From Streptomyces sp. HUAS 15-9 (GTDB taxonomy: Bacteria; Actinomycetota; Actinomycetes; Streptomycetales; Streptomycetaceae): DNA of 64,000 nt. Under the pieces are notes generated by a model. It did not search any database, was not told the origin of the DNA, and saw only the letters and a program-made list of their open reading frames with translations. Positions 7,965-17,379 of the stretch are shown one piece after another (the first letter of the stretch is position 1; every line of letters begins with the position of its first letter). The stretch is taken from the NCBI RefSeq assembly GCF_025642155.1, contig NZ_CP106798.1:3162001-3226000 (forward strand), written 5' to 3'. A program made the translations under genes and the position numbers.

Positions 7965-10295
7965 ATGACCAGCAGCACCACAGACACGACCAGCAGCACC
8001 ACGGATACGCCGATACACACCGGGACCGCCGAGGTCGAGCTCGTCATCGGCGGGATGACCTGCGCCTCGTGCGCCGCCCGGGTCGAGAAGAAGCTCAACC
8101 GGATGGACGGGGTCACCGCCACGGTGAACTACGCGACGGAGAAGGCGAAGGTCTCGTACGCCGAGGGCGTGCAGGTCGCCGATCTGATCGCCACCGTGGT
8201 GAAGACGGGGTACACGGCCGAGGAGCCCCCACCGCCGCGCCCCGAACCCGAGGCCGCGCCCGAGAACGCGGAAGCGCCCGAGGCGGACCCCGAACTCACC
8301 GCCCTGCGTCACCGTCTGCTGGTCTCCGCCCTGCTCGCCGCCCCGGTGGTGCTGCTGGCCATGATCCCGGCGCTGCAGTTCGACAACTGGCAGTGGCTCT
8401 CGCTCACCCTCGCGGCCCCGGTCGTCGTCTGGGGCGGACTGCCCTTCCACCGGGCCGCGTGGACCAACGCCCGGCACGGCGCCGCCACCATGGACACCCT
8501 CGTCTCGGTCGGCACGCTGGCCGCGTTCGGCTGGTCGCTGTGGGCGCTGTTCTTCGGCGACGCGGGCATGGCGGGCATGCACGACGAGTTCCGGTTCACC
8601 GTCTCCCGCATGGACGGCGCGTCCACCATCTACCTCGAGGTCGCCGCCGGAGTCGTCGCGCTGATCCTGCTCGGCCGCTATCTGGAGGCGCGCTCCAAGC
8701 GGCGCGCCGGGGCCGCGCTGCGGGCGCTGATGGAGCTCGGCGCCAAGGACGTCGCCGTCCTGCGATACGAGGGGGGCGAGCGCGGAGCGCTCTCGGTTGA
8801 GGGCGGTGGCGGGAGACGGGCGGGCGGCCGTGAGGTGCGGGTTCCGGTGGCCTCCCTGGCGGTCGGCGACCGGTTCGTCGTACGGCCCGGCGAGAAGATC
8901 GCCACCGACGGCACCGTGGTCGAGGGCGTGTCCGCGGTCGACACCGCCATGCTGACCGGCGAGTCGGTGCCGGTGGACGTGTCGCCCGGCTCGACCGTGA
9001 CGGGCGCGACGGTCAACGCCGGGGGCCGGCTGGTCGTCGAGGCGACCCGGGTCGGCGCGGACACCCAGCTCTCCCGGATGGCGAAGCTGGTGGAGGACGC
9101 GCAGAACGGCAAGGCGGAGGTGCAGCGGCTGGCCGACCGGGTCTCGGCGGTGTTCGTGCCGGTGGTCATCCTCATCGCGCTGGGTACGTTCGGTGTGTGG
9201 CTCGGTGTCACCGGGGACAGCGTGGCCGCCTTCACCGCCGCCGTCGCCGTACTGATCATCGCCTGCCCGTGCGCGCTGGGTCTGGCCACGCCGACCGCGC
9301 TGATGGTCGGCACCGGCCGGGGCGCCCAGCTCGGCATCCTGATCAAGGGCCCGGAGGTCCTGGAGTCCACCCGCCGCGTCGACACCGTCGTCCTGGACAA
9401 GACCGGCACGGTCACCACCGGCCGGATGACCCTCCAGGAGGTGTACGCCGCCGAGGGCACCGACGAGAAGGAGCTACTGCGGCTCGCGGGCGCCCTGGAG
9501 CACGCCTCCGAGCACCCGGTCGCCCGGGCGGTCGCGGCGGGCGCCGAGAAGCGCATCGGGACGCTGCCGGACGTCGAGCACTTCGAGAACGTCCCCGGGC
9601 GGGGCGTACGCGGGCGCGTGGCGGGCCGTGAGGTGGCCGTGGGCCGCCTTTTCGAGGCGCTCCCGGAGGACGTGGCCCACGCCCGGGACGAGGCCGAGAA
9701 GGGCGGCCGTACGGCCGTCGTGGTCGGCTGGGACGGCACGGCGCGCGGCGTCCTCGCCGTCGCCGACGCGGTCAAGCAGACCAGCGCCGAGGCGGTGCGC
9801 GAACTGCGCGCGCTCGGGCTCACTCCGGTGCTGCTCACCGGGGACAACCGGGCGGTGGCCGAGACGGTCGCGCGTGCCGTGGGCATCGACGAGGTGATCG
9901 CCGAGGTGCTGCCCGAGGACAAGGTGGCGGTCGTACGACGGCTGCAGGGCGAGGGGCGGACGGTCGCCATGGTGGGTGACGGCGTCAACGACGCGGCCGC
10001 GCTCGCCACCGCCGATCTGGGTCTGGCGATGGGGACCGGTACGGACGCGGCGATCGAGGCGGGCGACCTCACGCTGGTGCGGGGGGATCTGCGGGTGGCC
10101 GCGGACGCCATCCGGCTGTCGCGGCGGACACTGGCCACGATCAAGGGCAACCTGGTGTGGGCGTTCGGCTACAACGTCGCCGCGCTGCCGCTGGCCGCGG
10201 CCGGGCTGCTGAACCCGATGATCGCGGGGGCGGCGATGGCCTTCTCGTCGGTGTTCGTGGTGACGAACAGCCTCCGGCTCCGTACGTTCCGCTGA
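7965..10295 (+). CDS. copA: Copper-exporting P1B-type ATPase
   Basis: A 776-residue heavy-metal ATPase. It has a Thr/Ser-rich start (a short repeat of TSSTTD), one HMA domain with GMTCASC near residue 32, then eight predicted TM helices. The transmembrane metal site CPC is at about 433-435, the phosphorylated Asp lies in DKTGT near 478, the SEHP motif is near 515 and the hinge is [10 protein letters not shown] near 672. CPC together with the CASC domain indicates Cu(I) export across the cytoplasmic membrane. Residues around 270-290 form a short Gly/Arg-rich insertion in the actuator region. It forms a copper unit with copZ. Confidence 0.95.
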   Translation: MTSSTTDTTSSTTDTPIHTGTAEVELVIGGMTCASCAARVEKKLNRMDGVTATVNYATEKAKVSYAEGVQVADLIATVVKTGYTAEEPPPPRPEPEAAPENAEAPEADPELTALRHRLLVSALLAAPVVLLAMIPALQFDNWQWLSLTLAAPVVVWGGLPFHRAAWTNARHGAATMDTLVSVGTLAAFGWSLWALFFGDAGMAGMHDEFRFTVSRMDGASTIYLEVAAGVVALILLGRYLEARSKRRAGAALRALMELGAKDVAVLRYEGGERGALSVEGGGGRRAGGREVRVPVASLAVGDRFVVRPGEKIATDGTVVEGVSAVDTAMLTGESVPVDVSPGSTVTGATVNAGGRLVVEATRVGADTQLSRMAKLVEDAQNGKAEVQRLADRVSAVFVPVVILIALGTFGVWLGVTGDSVAAFTAAVAVLIIACPCALGLATPTALMVGTGRGAQLGILIKGPEVLESTRRVDTVVLDKTGTVTTGRMTLQEVYAAEGTDEKELLRLAGALEHASEHPVARAVAAGAEKRIGTLPDVEHFENVPGRGVRGRVAGREVAVGRLFEALPEDVAHARDEAEKGGRTAVVVGWDGTARGVLAVADAVKQTSAEAVRELRALGLTPVLLTGDNRAVAETVARAVGIDEVIAEVLPEDKVAVVRRLQGEGRTVAMVGDGVNDAAALATADLGLAMGTGTDAAIEAGDLTLVRGDLRVAADAIRLSRRTLATIKGNLVWAFGYNVAALPLAAAGLLNPMIAGAAMAFSSVFVVTNSLRLRTFR

Positions 10296-10737
10296 AGTTA
10301 CCGACGGTACGGCCAAGTCGAAGTAAGAGTCCCCCTAGAGACCAACGCGCGCCTCACATAAGCTCTTCACAAGGCTCGCGCATCATCCTTACGCTTGGGC
10401 TTCGATCGTCGTATCGGGGCTCTTGCGTATCTAACGGACATATGCAAGAGACGCAGATCACAGTGATGTGAACGTAACCATCGAAGGGGTTCGAAGGTCT
10501 AAGTTGACGATGTCGGACAGCGTCTTGGGGGGCGTTGGACGGCATCTGGGGATGTCTTGGGGGACTTCCTCAGAATTGCGTTGCCGGGGCGCGTACTTCG
10601 GGAAGCTTTGAGCGGCCCTCCCGATCGGTACGGGTCCCGGCAGATCGCACCGCATCACTGGAGCACGACCGAGTACGGCGAGTTCTGCTCGTTGTGCTCA
10701 ACCAGCGATTCAGGCGCTGTCCTCGCAAACGCCCGGC

Positions 10738-10825
10738 CGGATCCCGTGGGGGGAATCCGTACCGGGACATGGGAAGGCGCCCTGGTCGTCGGCCCGTGGG
10801 GGGACCGACGCTCCAGGGCGCCTTC
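10738..10825. ncRNA. Candidate structured RNA: two hairpins with identical C6/G6 loops
   Basis: Hairpin B pairs 10738-10742 with 10755-10759. Hairpin A pairs GAAGGCGCCCTGG (10773-10785) with CCAGGGCGCCTTC (10813-10825) and an inner CGTCGG/CCGACG stem (10787-10792, 10805-10810). Both loops are the same 12 nt, CCCGTGGGGGGA on the plus strand, or UCCCCCCACGGG if transcribed from the minus strand. Two hairpins with six-C loops match the definition of the actinobacterial 6C RNA motif. The strand is unresolved: minus gives the C6 loops, while on plus hairpin A is followed by a pyrimidine-rich run like a terminator. Confidence 0.5.
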
Positions 10826-10836
10826 TCTCTTGCTTC

Positions 10837-10878
10837 TTACGGCTCGCTCCACCGTGTTTTACGGCTCGCTCCACCGTG
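10837..10878. repeat. 20-bp direct repeat before the citA 3-prime end
   Basis: TTACGGCTCGCTCCACCGTG occurs at 10837-10856 and 10859-10878 with period 22. The copies are perfect and lie between the hairpin pair and the citA stop. Function unknown. Confidence 0.85.
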
Positions 10879-10917
10879 ACAGGGGCACCAGCAACCCGGC
10901 GCCCCCACCGGCAGCTG

Positions 10918-12207
10918 TCAGCGCTCCTCGACCGGGATGAAGTCGCGCTCCACCACGCCCGTGTAGATCTGGCGCGGGCGGCCGATGCGGGAGCCCGGCT
11001 CCTTGATCATCTCGTGCCACTGGGCGATCCAGCCCGGCAGCCGGCCGAGGGCGAACAGGACCGTGAACATCTCGGTCGGGAAGCCCATGGCCCGGTAGAT
11101 CAGGCCGGTGTAGAAGTCGACGTTCGGGTAGAGGCTGCGCGAGACGAAGTAGTCGTCGGAGAGCGCGTGCTCCTCCAGCTTCAGCGCGATGTCCAGCAGC
11201 TCGTCGGACTTGCCGAGGGCCGAGAGGACGTCGTGCGCCGCCGCCTTGATGATCTTCGCGCGCGGGTCGAAGTTCTTGTAGACCCGGTGGCCGAAGCCCA
11301 TCAGACGAACGCCGTCCTCCTTGTTCTTCACCTTGCGGATGAAGGAGTCGACATCGCCGCCGGACGCCTGGATGCCCTCCAGCATCTCCAGGACGGACTG
11401 GTTGGCGCCGCCGTGCAGCGGGCCCCACAGGGCGGAGATGCCGGCCGAGATCGACGCGAACATGTTCGCCTGCGACGAGCCGACCAGGCGGACCGTCGAC
11501 GTCGAACAGTTCTGCTCGTGGTCCGCGTGCAGGATCAGCAGCTTGTCGAGCGCGGAGACGACGACCGGGTCCAGGTCGTAGTCCTGCGCGGGGACCGAGA
11601 AGGTCATGCGGAGGAAGTTCTCGACGTAGCCGAGGTCGTTGCGCGGGTAGACGAACGGGTGACCGATCGACTTCTTGTACGCGTAGGCCGCGATCGTCGG
11701 GAGCTTGGCAAGCAGACGGATCGTCGAGAGGTTGCGCTGCTTCTCGTCGAACGGGTTGTGGCTGTCCTGGTAGAACGTGGACAGCGCCGAGACGACCGAC
11801 GACAGCATCGCCATCGGGTGGGCGTCGCGCGGGAAGCCCTTGTAGAAGTTCTTGACGTCCTCGTGCAGCAGGGTGTGCTGCGTGATGTCGTTCTTGAAGA
11901 CGGTGAGCTCGTCGACGGTCGGCAGCTCACCGTGGATCAGCAGGTACGCCACCTCGAGGAACGTGGAGCGCTCGGCCAGCTGCTCGATCGGGTAGCCGCG
12001 GTACCGGAGGATGCCCCCCTCGCCGTCGAGGTAGGTGATCGCGGATTTGTAGGCGGCGGTGTTGCCGTAGCCGCTGTCCAGAGTCACCAGACCGGTCTGG
12101 GCGCGGAGCTTCCCGATGTCGAAGCCCTTGTCACCGACGGTGCTGTCGATCACCGGGTAGGTGTACTCGCCATCGCCGTACCGCAGTACTACAGAGTTGT
12201 CGCTCAC
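10918..12207 (-). CDS. citA: Citrate synthase
   Basis: A 429-residue type I citrate synthase that condenses oxaloacetate with acetyl-CoA to enter the TCA cycle. It contains the short N-terminal Zn/NADH-type domain of the hexameric class (SVVLRYGDGEYTYPV). Catalytic regions GPLHGGANQSVLEML and GFGHRVYKNFDPRAK carry the active-site histidines, with the C-terminal GRPRQIYTG segment conserved. The GTG at 12207 (VSDNSVVLRY) is chosen because the purines GAGGGAAG just upstream form its ribosome site; the in-frame GTG at 12219 would use that site as coding sequence. Confidence 0.95.
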   Translation of the reverse strand: MSDNSVVLRYGDGEYTYPVIDSTVGDKGFDIGKLRAQTGLVTLDSGYGNTAAYKSAITYLDGEGGILRYRGYPIEQLAERSTFLEVAYLLIHGELPTVDELTVFKNDITQHTLLHEDVKNFYKGFPRDAHPMAMLSSVVSALSTFYQDSHNPFDEKQRNLSTIRLLAKLPTIAAYAYKKSIGHPFVYPRNDLGYVENFLRMTFSVPAQDYDLDPVVVSALDKLLILHADHEQNCSTSTVRLVGSSQANMFASISAGISALWGPLHGGANQSVLEMLEGIQASGGDVDSFIRKVKNKEDGVRLMGFGHRVYKNFDPRAKIIKAAAHDVLSALGKSDELLDIALKLEEHALSDDYFVSRSLYPNVDFYTGLIYRAMGFPTEMFTVLFALGRLPGWIAQWHEMIKEPGSRIGRPRQIYTGVVERDFIPVEER

Positions 12208-12405
12208 GTCTTCCCTCACCCGACGTAGTGCCTCTTCTTCGAGGTGCCCTGACTGTCTCTACCATCCCCCATTTGGCTCAGGAGAGTGCACTGGGGGTCG
12301 ACCATTGGGCTCACTGACGGCACTCAGTGCCGCCAACCTGCTCATCCTGCCCGGTTGTTTCGCCATCTGGAAGTGCTCTGTGACCTTCGCGACTCGTTTG
12401 ATCGA

Positions 12406-14664
12406 TCATTTTTTGAGATCGAGCCGATAGTCCAGTGCCGTACAACGTCGCCCGGCCGACACCGTGCGCACCGCCTGGCCGATCGCCTTGCGTGAACCGA
12501 CGAGGACGACCAGCTTCTTCGCCCGGGTGACCGCCGTGTAGAGCAGGTTGCGCTGCAGCATCATCCAGGCGCCCGTGGTGACCGGGATCACCACCGCCGG
12601 ATACTCACTGCCCTGCGAGCGGTGGATGGTCACCGCGTACGCGTGCGCCAGCTCGTCCAGCTCGTCGAATTCGTACGGAACCTCCTCGTCCTCGTCCGTC
12701 AGCACCGTGAGGCGCTGGTCGACCGGGTCGAGCGAGGTGACCACGCCCACGGTGCCGTTGAAGACACCGTTCTTGCCCTTCTCGTAATTGTTGCGAATCT
12801 GGGTGACCTTGTCGCCGACACGGAAGACCCGGCCGCCGAACCGCTTCTCGGGCAGGTCGGGGCGCCCGGGCGTGATGGCCTGCTGCAACAGGCCGTTGAG
12901 CGTGCCGGCGCCCGCTGGGCCGCGGTGCATCGGCGCCAGGACCTGGACGTCCCGGCGCGGGTCGAGCCCGAACTTCGCCGGAATGCGCCGGGCCGCCACA
13001 TCCACGGTGAGCCGCCCCGCCTCCTCCGTCTCGTCCTCGACGAACAGGAAGAAGTCCTTCATCCCGTCGGTGAGCGGATGCTGCCCCGCGTTGATCCGGT
13101 GCGCGTTGGTCACCACCCCCGACTGTTGCGCCTGGCGAAAAACCCTGGTCAGGCGGACCGCCGGGATCGGGCCGCGGTCGGCCAGCAGATCCCTCAGCAC
13201 CTCGCCCGCGCCCACGCTGGGCAGCTGGTCCACGTCCCCCACGAACAGCAGATGGGCCCCCGGAGCCACCGCCTTGACCAGCTTGTTGGCGAGCAGCAGG
13301 TCCAGCATGGAGGCCTCGTCCACCACCACCAGGTCGGCCTCCAGCGGGCGGTCCTTGTCGTACGCCGCGTCGCCGCCCGGCTTGAGCTCGAGGAGCCGGT
13401 GGACGGTGGACGCCTCGGCTCCGGTCAGCTCGGCCAGGCGCTTGGCGGCCCGGCCGGTGGGCGCGGCGAGCACGACCCTGGCCTTCTTGGCGCGGGCCAG
13501 CTCCACGATCGAGCGGACCGTGAAGGACTTGCCACAGCCGGGCCCGCCGGTCAGGACGGCGACCTTCTCGGTCAGCGCCAGCTTGACGGCGGCCTCCTGC
13601 TCCGGGGCGAGCTCGGCGCCGGTGCGGGACTTCAGCCAGCCCAGCGCCTTGTCCCACGTCACGTCCCGGAAGCCGGGCATCCGGTCCTCGTCGGTGCGCA
13701 GCAGGCGCAGCAGCTGGGCGGCGAGGGAGAGTTCGGCGCGGTGGAAGGGGACGAGGTAGACGGCGGTGACCGGCTCCCCGCCGTCCGGACCCGGGACCTT
13801 CTCCCGTACGACACCGGGGTCGGACCCGTCCTCGGGCGGCTCCGCCAGCTCGGCGAGGCACTCGATGACCAGCCCGGTGTCGACCTGCAGCAGCTTCACC
13901 GCGTCGGCGATGAGCCGCTCCTCGGGCAGATAGCAGTTCCCCTGGTCGGCGGATTGCGAGAGCGCGTACTGCAGCCCGGCCTTGACCCGCTCCGGACTGT
14001 CATGGGGAATCCCGACGGACTGGGCGATCTTGTCGGCGGTGAGGAAACCGATGCCCCAGACGTCGGCGGCCAGCCGGTACGGCTGGTTCTTCACGACCGA
14101 GATCGAGGCGTCGCCGTACTTCTTGTAGATGCGCACCGCGATGGACGTCGAGACCTCCACCGTCTGCAGGAAGAGCATGACCTCCTTGATCGCCTTCTGC
14201 TCCTCCCAGGCGTCGGCGATCTTCCTGGTCCGCTTGGGCCCCAGGCCGGGGACCTCGATCAGCCGCTTGGGCTCCTCCTCGATGATCCGCAGGGTGTCCA
14301 TCCCGAAGTGCTGCGTGATGCGGTCGGCGAAGACCGGTCCGATGCCCTTGACCAGCCCGGATCCGAGGTAGCGCCGGATGCCCTGGATCGTGGCCGGCAG
14401 CACCGTCGTGTAGTTCTCGACGGTGAACTGCTTGCCGTACTGGGGATGAGAGCCCCAGCGGCCCTCCATGCGCAGGGACTCGCCGACCTGAGCACCGAGC
14501 AGCGCGCCGACGACCGTGAGGAGATCACCGGCACCTCTGCCGGTGTCGACCCGGGCGACCGTGTAGCCGTTCTCCTCATTGGCATACGTGATCCGCTCGA
14601 GCACACCTTCCAGCGTGGCCGACCGCCGATCCCCCGACTGGGAAACCCCCGCCTGATTGGACAT
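12406..14664 (-). CDS. recD2: RecD2-type ATP-dependent DNA helicase
   Basis: A 752-residue SF1B helicase. The N-terminal OB-like region (LEGVLERITYANEENGYTVARV) and tandem helix-hairpin-helix segments (IEVPGLGPKRTRKIADAW) are typical of RecD2, the form found in bacteria without RecBCD. Walker A is GGPGCGKS at about 371-378, Walker B is DLVVVDEASMLD, and VTIHRSQGSEYPAV is a late helicase motif. It should unwind DNA 5-prime to 3-prime in repair or replication restart. It is transcribed toward citA with a 198-bp gap and is the last intact housekeeping gene before the mobile island. Confidence 0.93.
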   Translation of the reverse strand: MSNQAGVSQSGDRRSATLEGVLERITYANEENGYTVARVDTGRGAGDLLTVVGALLGAQVGESLRMEGRWGSHPQYGKQFTVENYTTVLPATIQGIRRYLGSGLVKGIGPVFADRITQHFGMDTLRIIEEEPKRLIEVPGLGPKRTRKIADAWEEQKAIKEVMLFLQTVEVSTSIAVRIYKKYGDASISVVKNQPYRLAADVWGIGFLTADKIAQSVGIPHDSPERVKAGLQYALSQSADQGNCYLPEERLIADAVKLLQVDTGLVIECLAELAEPPEDGSDPGVVREKVPGPDGGEPVTAVYLVPFHRAELSLAAQLLRLLRTDEDRMPGFRDVTWDKALGWLKSRTGAELAPEQEAAVKLALTEKVAVLTGGPGCGKSFTVRSIVELARAKKARVVLAAPTGRAAKRLAELTGAEASTVHRLLELKPGGDAAYDKDRPLEADLVVVDEASMLDLLLANKLVKAVAPGAHLLFVGDVDQLPSVGAGEVLRDLLADRGPIPAVRLTRVFRQAQQSGVVTNAHRINAGQHPLTDGMKDFFLFVEDETEEAGRLTVDVAARRIPAKFGLDPRRDVQVLAPMHRGPAGAGTLNGLLQQAITPGRPDLPEKRFGGRVFRVGDKVTQIRNNYEKGKNGVFNGTVGVVTSLDPVDQRLTVLTDEDEEVPYEFDELDELAHAYAVTIHRSQGSEYPAVVIPVTTGAWMMLQRNLLYTAVTRAKKLVVLVGSRKAIGQAVRTVSAGRRCTALDYRLDLKK

Positions 14665-14726
14665 GATCCGACGCTACCGGGTCTATGCGCAGTGCACCGG
14701 GCTTCGGTCCGGTGGCGAAGCGAATC

Positions 14727-14909
14727 TCAAGGCTGCTCTGACCTCGGCTGTGTGCACGGATCTGCACTGTCCACCTCGGCGGGCGCGGCGGTGCGGGCGG
14801 CCTCAAGTAGATGAACAACTTCAGAGTTCAGGGACCGATGCTCGCGCCTGCCCTGTTCCACGAGCCACGTGTGAAGGTCGTCTGGGATACGGAGAGAGAA
14901 ACGGATCAT
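14727..14909 (-). CDS. Arc-like ribbon-helix-helix DNA-binding protein
   Basis: A 60-residue protein: MIRFSLRIPDDLHTWLVEQGRREHRSLNSEVVHLLEAA reads as a full RHH fold (beta strand FSLRIP, helix DDLHTWLVEQGRRE, helix SLNSEVVHLLEAA), then a disordered tail. RHH proteins of this size are dimeric repressors, often antitoxins. No toxin gene is adjacent; the divergent neighbour, 38 bp away, is TnpB. Its own start codon lies in a perfect inverted repeat, which suggests autorepression and possible co-regulation of TnpB. Whether it belongs to the element or to the host is unknown. Confidence 0.75.
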   Translation of the reverse strand: MIRFSLRIPDDLHTWLVEQGRREHRSLNSEVVHLLEAARTAAPAEVDSADPCTQPRSEQP

Positions 14910-14931
14910 GGCGCCACTCTAGCGCCATGAT
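14905..14931. promoter_or_regulatory. Perfect inverted repeat between RHH gene and tnpB
   Basis: ATCATGGCGC (14905-14914) and GCGCCATGAT (14922-14931) are perfect 10-bp arms with a 7-bp spacer. The left arm contains the RHH start codon and the right arm ends 16 bp before the tnpB ATG. The size and position fit an RHH operator that could control both divergent genes. Confidence 0.65.
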
Positions 14932-14947
14932 TGGTATGATGTGGACC

Positions 14948-16216
14948 ATGCAGCTTCGGTACAGCTTCCGCCTGTATCCGAGCACCGGTCAGCGCACGGC
15001 GTTGGCGAGGGCGTTCGGGTGTGCGCGGGTGGTCTACAACGACGCGCTTCGCGCTCGGGAGACCGCCCGCGGCGAGGGCACGCCGTTCCCGAAGACCGGC
15101 GAGTTGTCGAAGCTGCTCATCACCGAGGCGAAGAACACCCCGGAGCGGGCCTGGCTCGGCGAGGTGTCGGCGGTCGTCCTTCAGCAGTCCCTGAGGGATC
15201 TGGACACCGCGTACCGGAACTTCTTTGACGGGCTGAAGGGCAAGCGCCCGCGCATGGGGGCACCCCGGTACAAGTCCAGGAGGGACACCCGGCAGACCGT
15301 CCGGTTCACCGCGAACGCCCGCTGGTCCATCACGCCGGGGCAGAAGCTACGCCTGCCGAAGATCGGCGATCTCAAGGTGAAGTGGTCGCGCACGCTGCCG
15401 TCTACCCCGTCCACGGTGACCGTGGTCAAGGACAGCGCGAGCCGGTACTTCGCCTCGTTCGTTGTGGAGACCGGGCCGTTTGAGGTGCTGCCGGTGGCGA
15501 CGTCCGAGTTGGGTATCGACCTCGGACTTGGGCACTTCGCGGTCCTCTCCGACGGCACGAAGATCGACAGCCCGCGCTTCCTGCGCCGGGCTGAGAAGCG
15601 GCTAAAGAAGGCGCAGCGGGACCTGTCCCGCAAACAGAAGGGCTCCAAGAACCGGGACAAGGCCAGGGTCCGTGTCGCTCGCGAGTACGCGCGGGTGGCC
15701 GATGCGCGCCGCGAGTTCCATCACCAGCTCTCCACGAAGCTGATCCGCGAGAACCAAGCGGTCGCGGTGGAGGACCTGGCGGTGAAGGGACTCGCCCGCA
15801 CGCGCCTGGCCAAGTCGATCCACGACGCCGGATGGTCGGCGTTCGTGAGCATGCTGGAGTACAAGGCCGCACGGCACGGCCGGACGTTCGTCCGTATCGG
15901 CCGCTTCGAGCCGACCTCTCAGGTGTGCTCCGTGTGCGGCGTCAAGGACGGCCCCAAGCCCCTGCACGTCCGTGTGTGGACGTGCAGGGCATGCGGGGCG
16001 GTCCTGGACCGGGACATCAACTCGGCGGTCAACGTCGCCAAGGCGGCCGGACTGGTCGTGTCAGCCCGTGAAGCGCAGGTAAGACCGGGACTCGTCCCGG
16101 CACCGCGCGGCGAAGCAGACATCCGATGCGGAAGAACTGTCAAGCGGCATCCGCTAGTTGAGTGTCTGATGGGGCGGCGAAGGCCACCGTTTCGCTGTAG
16201 TGGACGCGGTGGGTGA
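14948..16216 (+). CDS. tnpB: RNA-guided endonuclease TnpB, 3-prime end altered by insertion
   Basis: TnpB proteins are omega-RNA-guided DNA nucleases of IS200/IS605 elements, ancestral to Cas12. The N-terminus (MQLRYSFRLYPSTGQRTALARAFGCARVVYNDAL) and three RuvC motifs are intact: Asp191 in GIDLGLGHFAVL, Glu275 in VAVEDLAVKGLART and Asp356 in DRDINSAVN. A CxxC...CxxC zinc ribbon (CSVCGVKDG, TCRACG) lies between the last two. Real TnpB similarity ends near 16112 (VRPGLVPAPRGEA). The rest of the frame, to 16216, runs antisense into the IS110 transposase, so the native stop has been lost. The native C-terminus may resume as GTHPTPQPSTAR just before 17942. Confidence 0.85.
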   Translation: MQLRYSFRLYPSTGQRTALARAFGCARVVYNDALRARETARGEGTPFPKTGELSKLLITEAKNTPERAWLGEVSAVVLQQSLRDLDTAYRNFFDGLKGKRPRMGAPRYKSRRDTRQTVRFTANARWSITPGQKLRLPKIGDLKVKWSRTLPSTPSTVTVVKDSASRYFASFVVETGPFEVLPVATSELGIDLGLGHFAVLSDGTKIDSPRFLRRAEKRLKKAQRDLSRKQKGSKNRDKARVRVAREYARVADARREFHHQLSTKLIRENQAVAVEDLAVKGLARTRLAKSIHDAGWSAFVSMLEYKAARHGRTFVRIGRFEPTSQVCSVCGVKDGPKPLHVRVWTCRACGAVLDRDINSAVNVAKAAGLVVSAREAQVRPGLVPAPRGEADIRCGRTVKRHPLVECLMGRRRPPFRCSGRGG

Positions 16217-17379
16217 GGCAGTGGTGGAGGCAGCCGAGCATGCGGTTGAAAAGGTTGCGCTGAGCGGCGGTGTGGCGGTCTCCGGCCTTGCGGCGGCGGT
16301 CGTAGTGGGCTCTGGCGCCGTCTGAGTGGGCCATGGCGGCGAAGGCCCACACGTAGCCGACACCGGCCAGTCGCTGGTTCTTGACCCGGCGGGCAAGGAC
16401 GGCCACGCTCTTGCCGGAGGCCCTGGTGATCGGGGCCGAACCGGCGTAAGCCTTGAGGCTTTTCGCGTCGGCGAAGCGGGATCGGTCGTCGCCGATCTCG
16501 GCGAACACCCGGGCGCCGCTGAGCGCGCTGAGCCCTGGGAAGCCGGTGATGATCTCGGCGTCCGGGTGCTGCTTAAAAGACTCCATCGCGGCCTCGGCGA
16601 GGTCGTCGGCGCTGGCGCAGGCGGCATCCAGCTGCCGCAGCAGGGCGAGGGTCTGGCGGCCCATGGCCTCTTCGACCAGCGGGAGCTGGCGCATCTGCGG
16701 GCGCGCAGCGCGGTCTGGAGACGCTCTGCCTCTGCATCGATGGTGTTCTTGCGACCGGCCTTCTTCAGCAACGACCGCAACTGGGCGCGGGTCAGCTGGG
16801 CGGCCTGGCCGGGGTGGGGGCGGCCGCAAGCAGGACGCGGGCGATGGGGTGGCAGACGCCCTCGCGGCGCACGCCGACGGAGGCGAGGAAGCCGGGGAAG
16901 TACGCGCGGAGGTGCGAGGTGAGCTTGTTGGCGGCCTGGGTGCGGTCCCACACGGCGTCCTGCTGAGCGCGGGCGAGGACCGCGATTGCCTGGGCGAGCT
17001 CGGAGTCGGCCGGCAGCTGGCGGTGGGCGGCGGCGTCGGTGCGCAGGATGTTCGCGAGTACCACGGCGTCGAGGTGGTCGGACTTCTTGCGGGAGACCGC
17101 ATGCCGGTCGCGGTAGCGTGCTGCGGCCAGCGGGTTGATCGCGTAGATGGGGCGGCCGGTCGCGCGCAGGCAGGCGACCAGCAGCCCGCGGGAGGTCTCG
17201 ATGGCCACCGGAATGGGAGCTTCGGCGCTGTCGCCGTGCTCGGTAAGCATCTGCAGGAGGTGGGCCAGGCCGTCGGCGTTGTCGTCGATACGGGCCTTGT
17301 CCAGTAAGGATCCGGCGTTGTCGACCAGGACGACGTCGTGGTGGTCGCTGGCCCAGTCGATGCCGCAGAACACGCTCAA
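16140..17379 (-). pseudogene. IS110-family DEDD transposase, two frameshifts
   Basis: Three frames together make a complete IS110 transposase. Residues 1-190 (FCGIDWASDHHDVVLVDNAG, the RuvC-like DEDD domain with KSDHLDAVVLANI) run from 17379 or GTG 17373 to about 16812. A middle piece (AQLTRAQLRSLLKKAGRKNTIDAEAERLQTALRA, in short) lies at about 16810-16712. The C-terminal transposase_20 domain (ITGFPGLSALSGARVFAEIGD, then AGSAPITRASGKS) runs from about 16710 to 16140. One base is missing near 16810 and another near 16710, judged from restored reading. It is therefore inactive unless both are sequencing errors. Confidence 0.8.

Larger units (their letters stand above)
10296..10917. other. 622-bp gene-free stretch between copA and citA
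   Basis: No convincing coding sequence is present on either strand. Apart from the hairpin pair and short repeat listed separately, it holds a small palindrome ATCACAGTGAT at 10457-10467, an imperfect inverted repeat CTTGCGTAT/ATATGCAAG near 10421-10447, and four G5-G6 tracts between about 10525 and 10803. The density of structure suggests a transcribed non-coding region. Confidence 0.6.

Noticed and set aside
10510..10611. 33-codon frame starting ATGTCGGACAGC in the copA-citA gap
   Set aside because: It has no ribosome site and unusual Gly/Trp codon use, and it overlaps G-tract structure.
12622..14814. 730-codon open frame on the plus strand
   Set aside because: Antisense shadow of the RecD2 gene.
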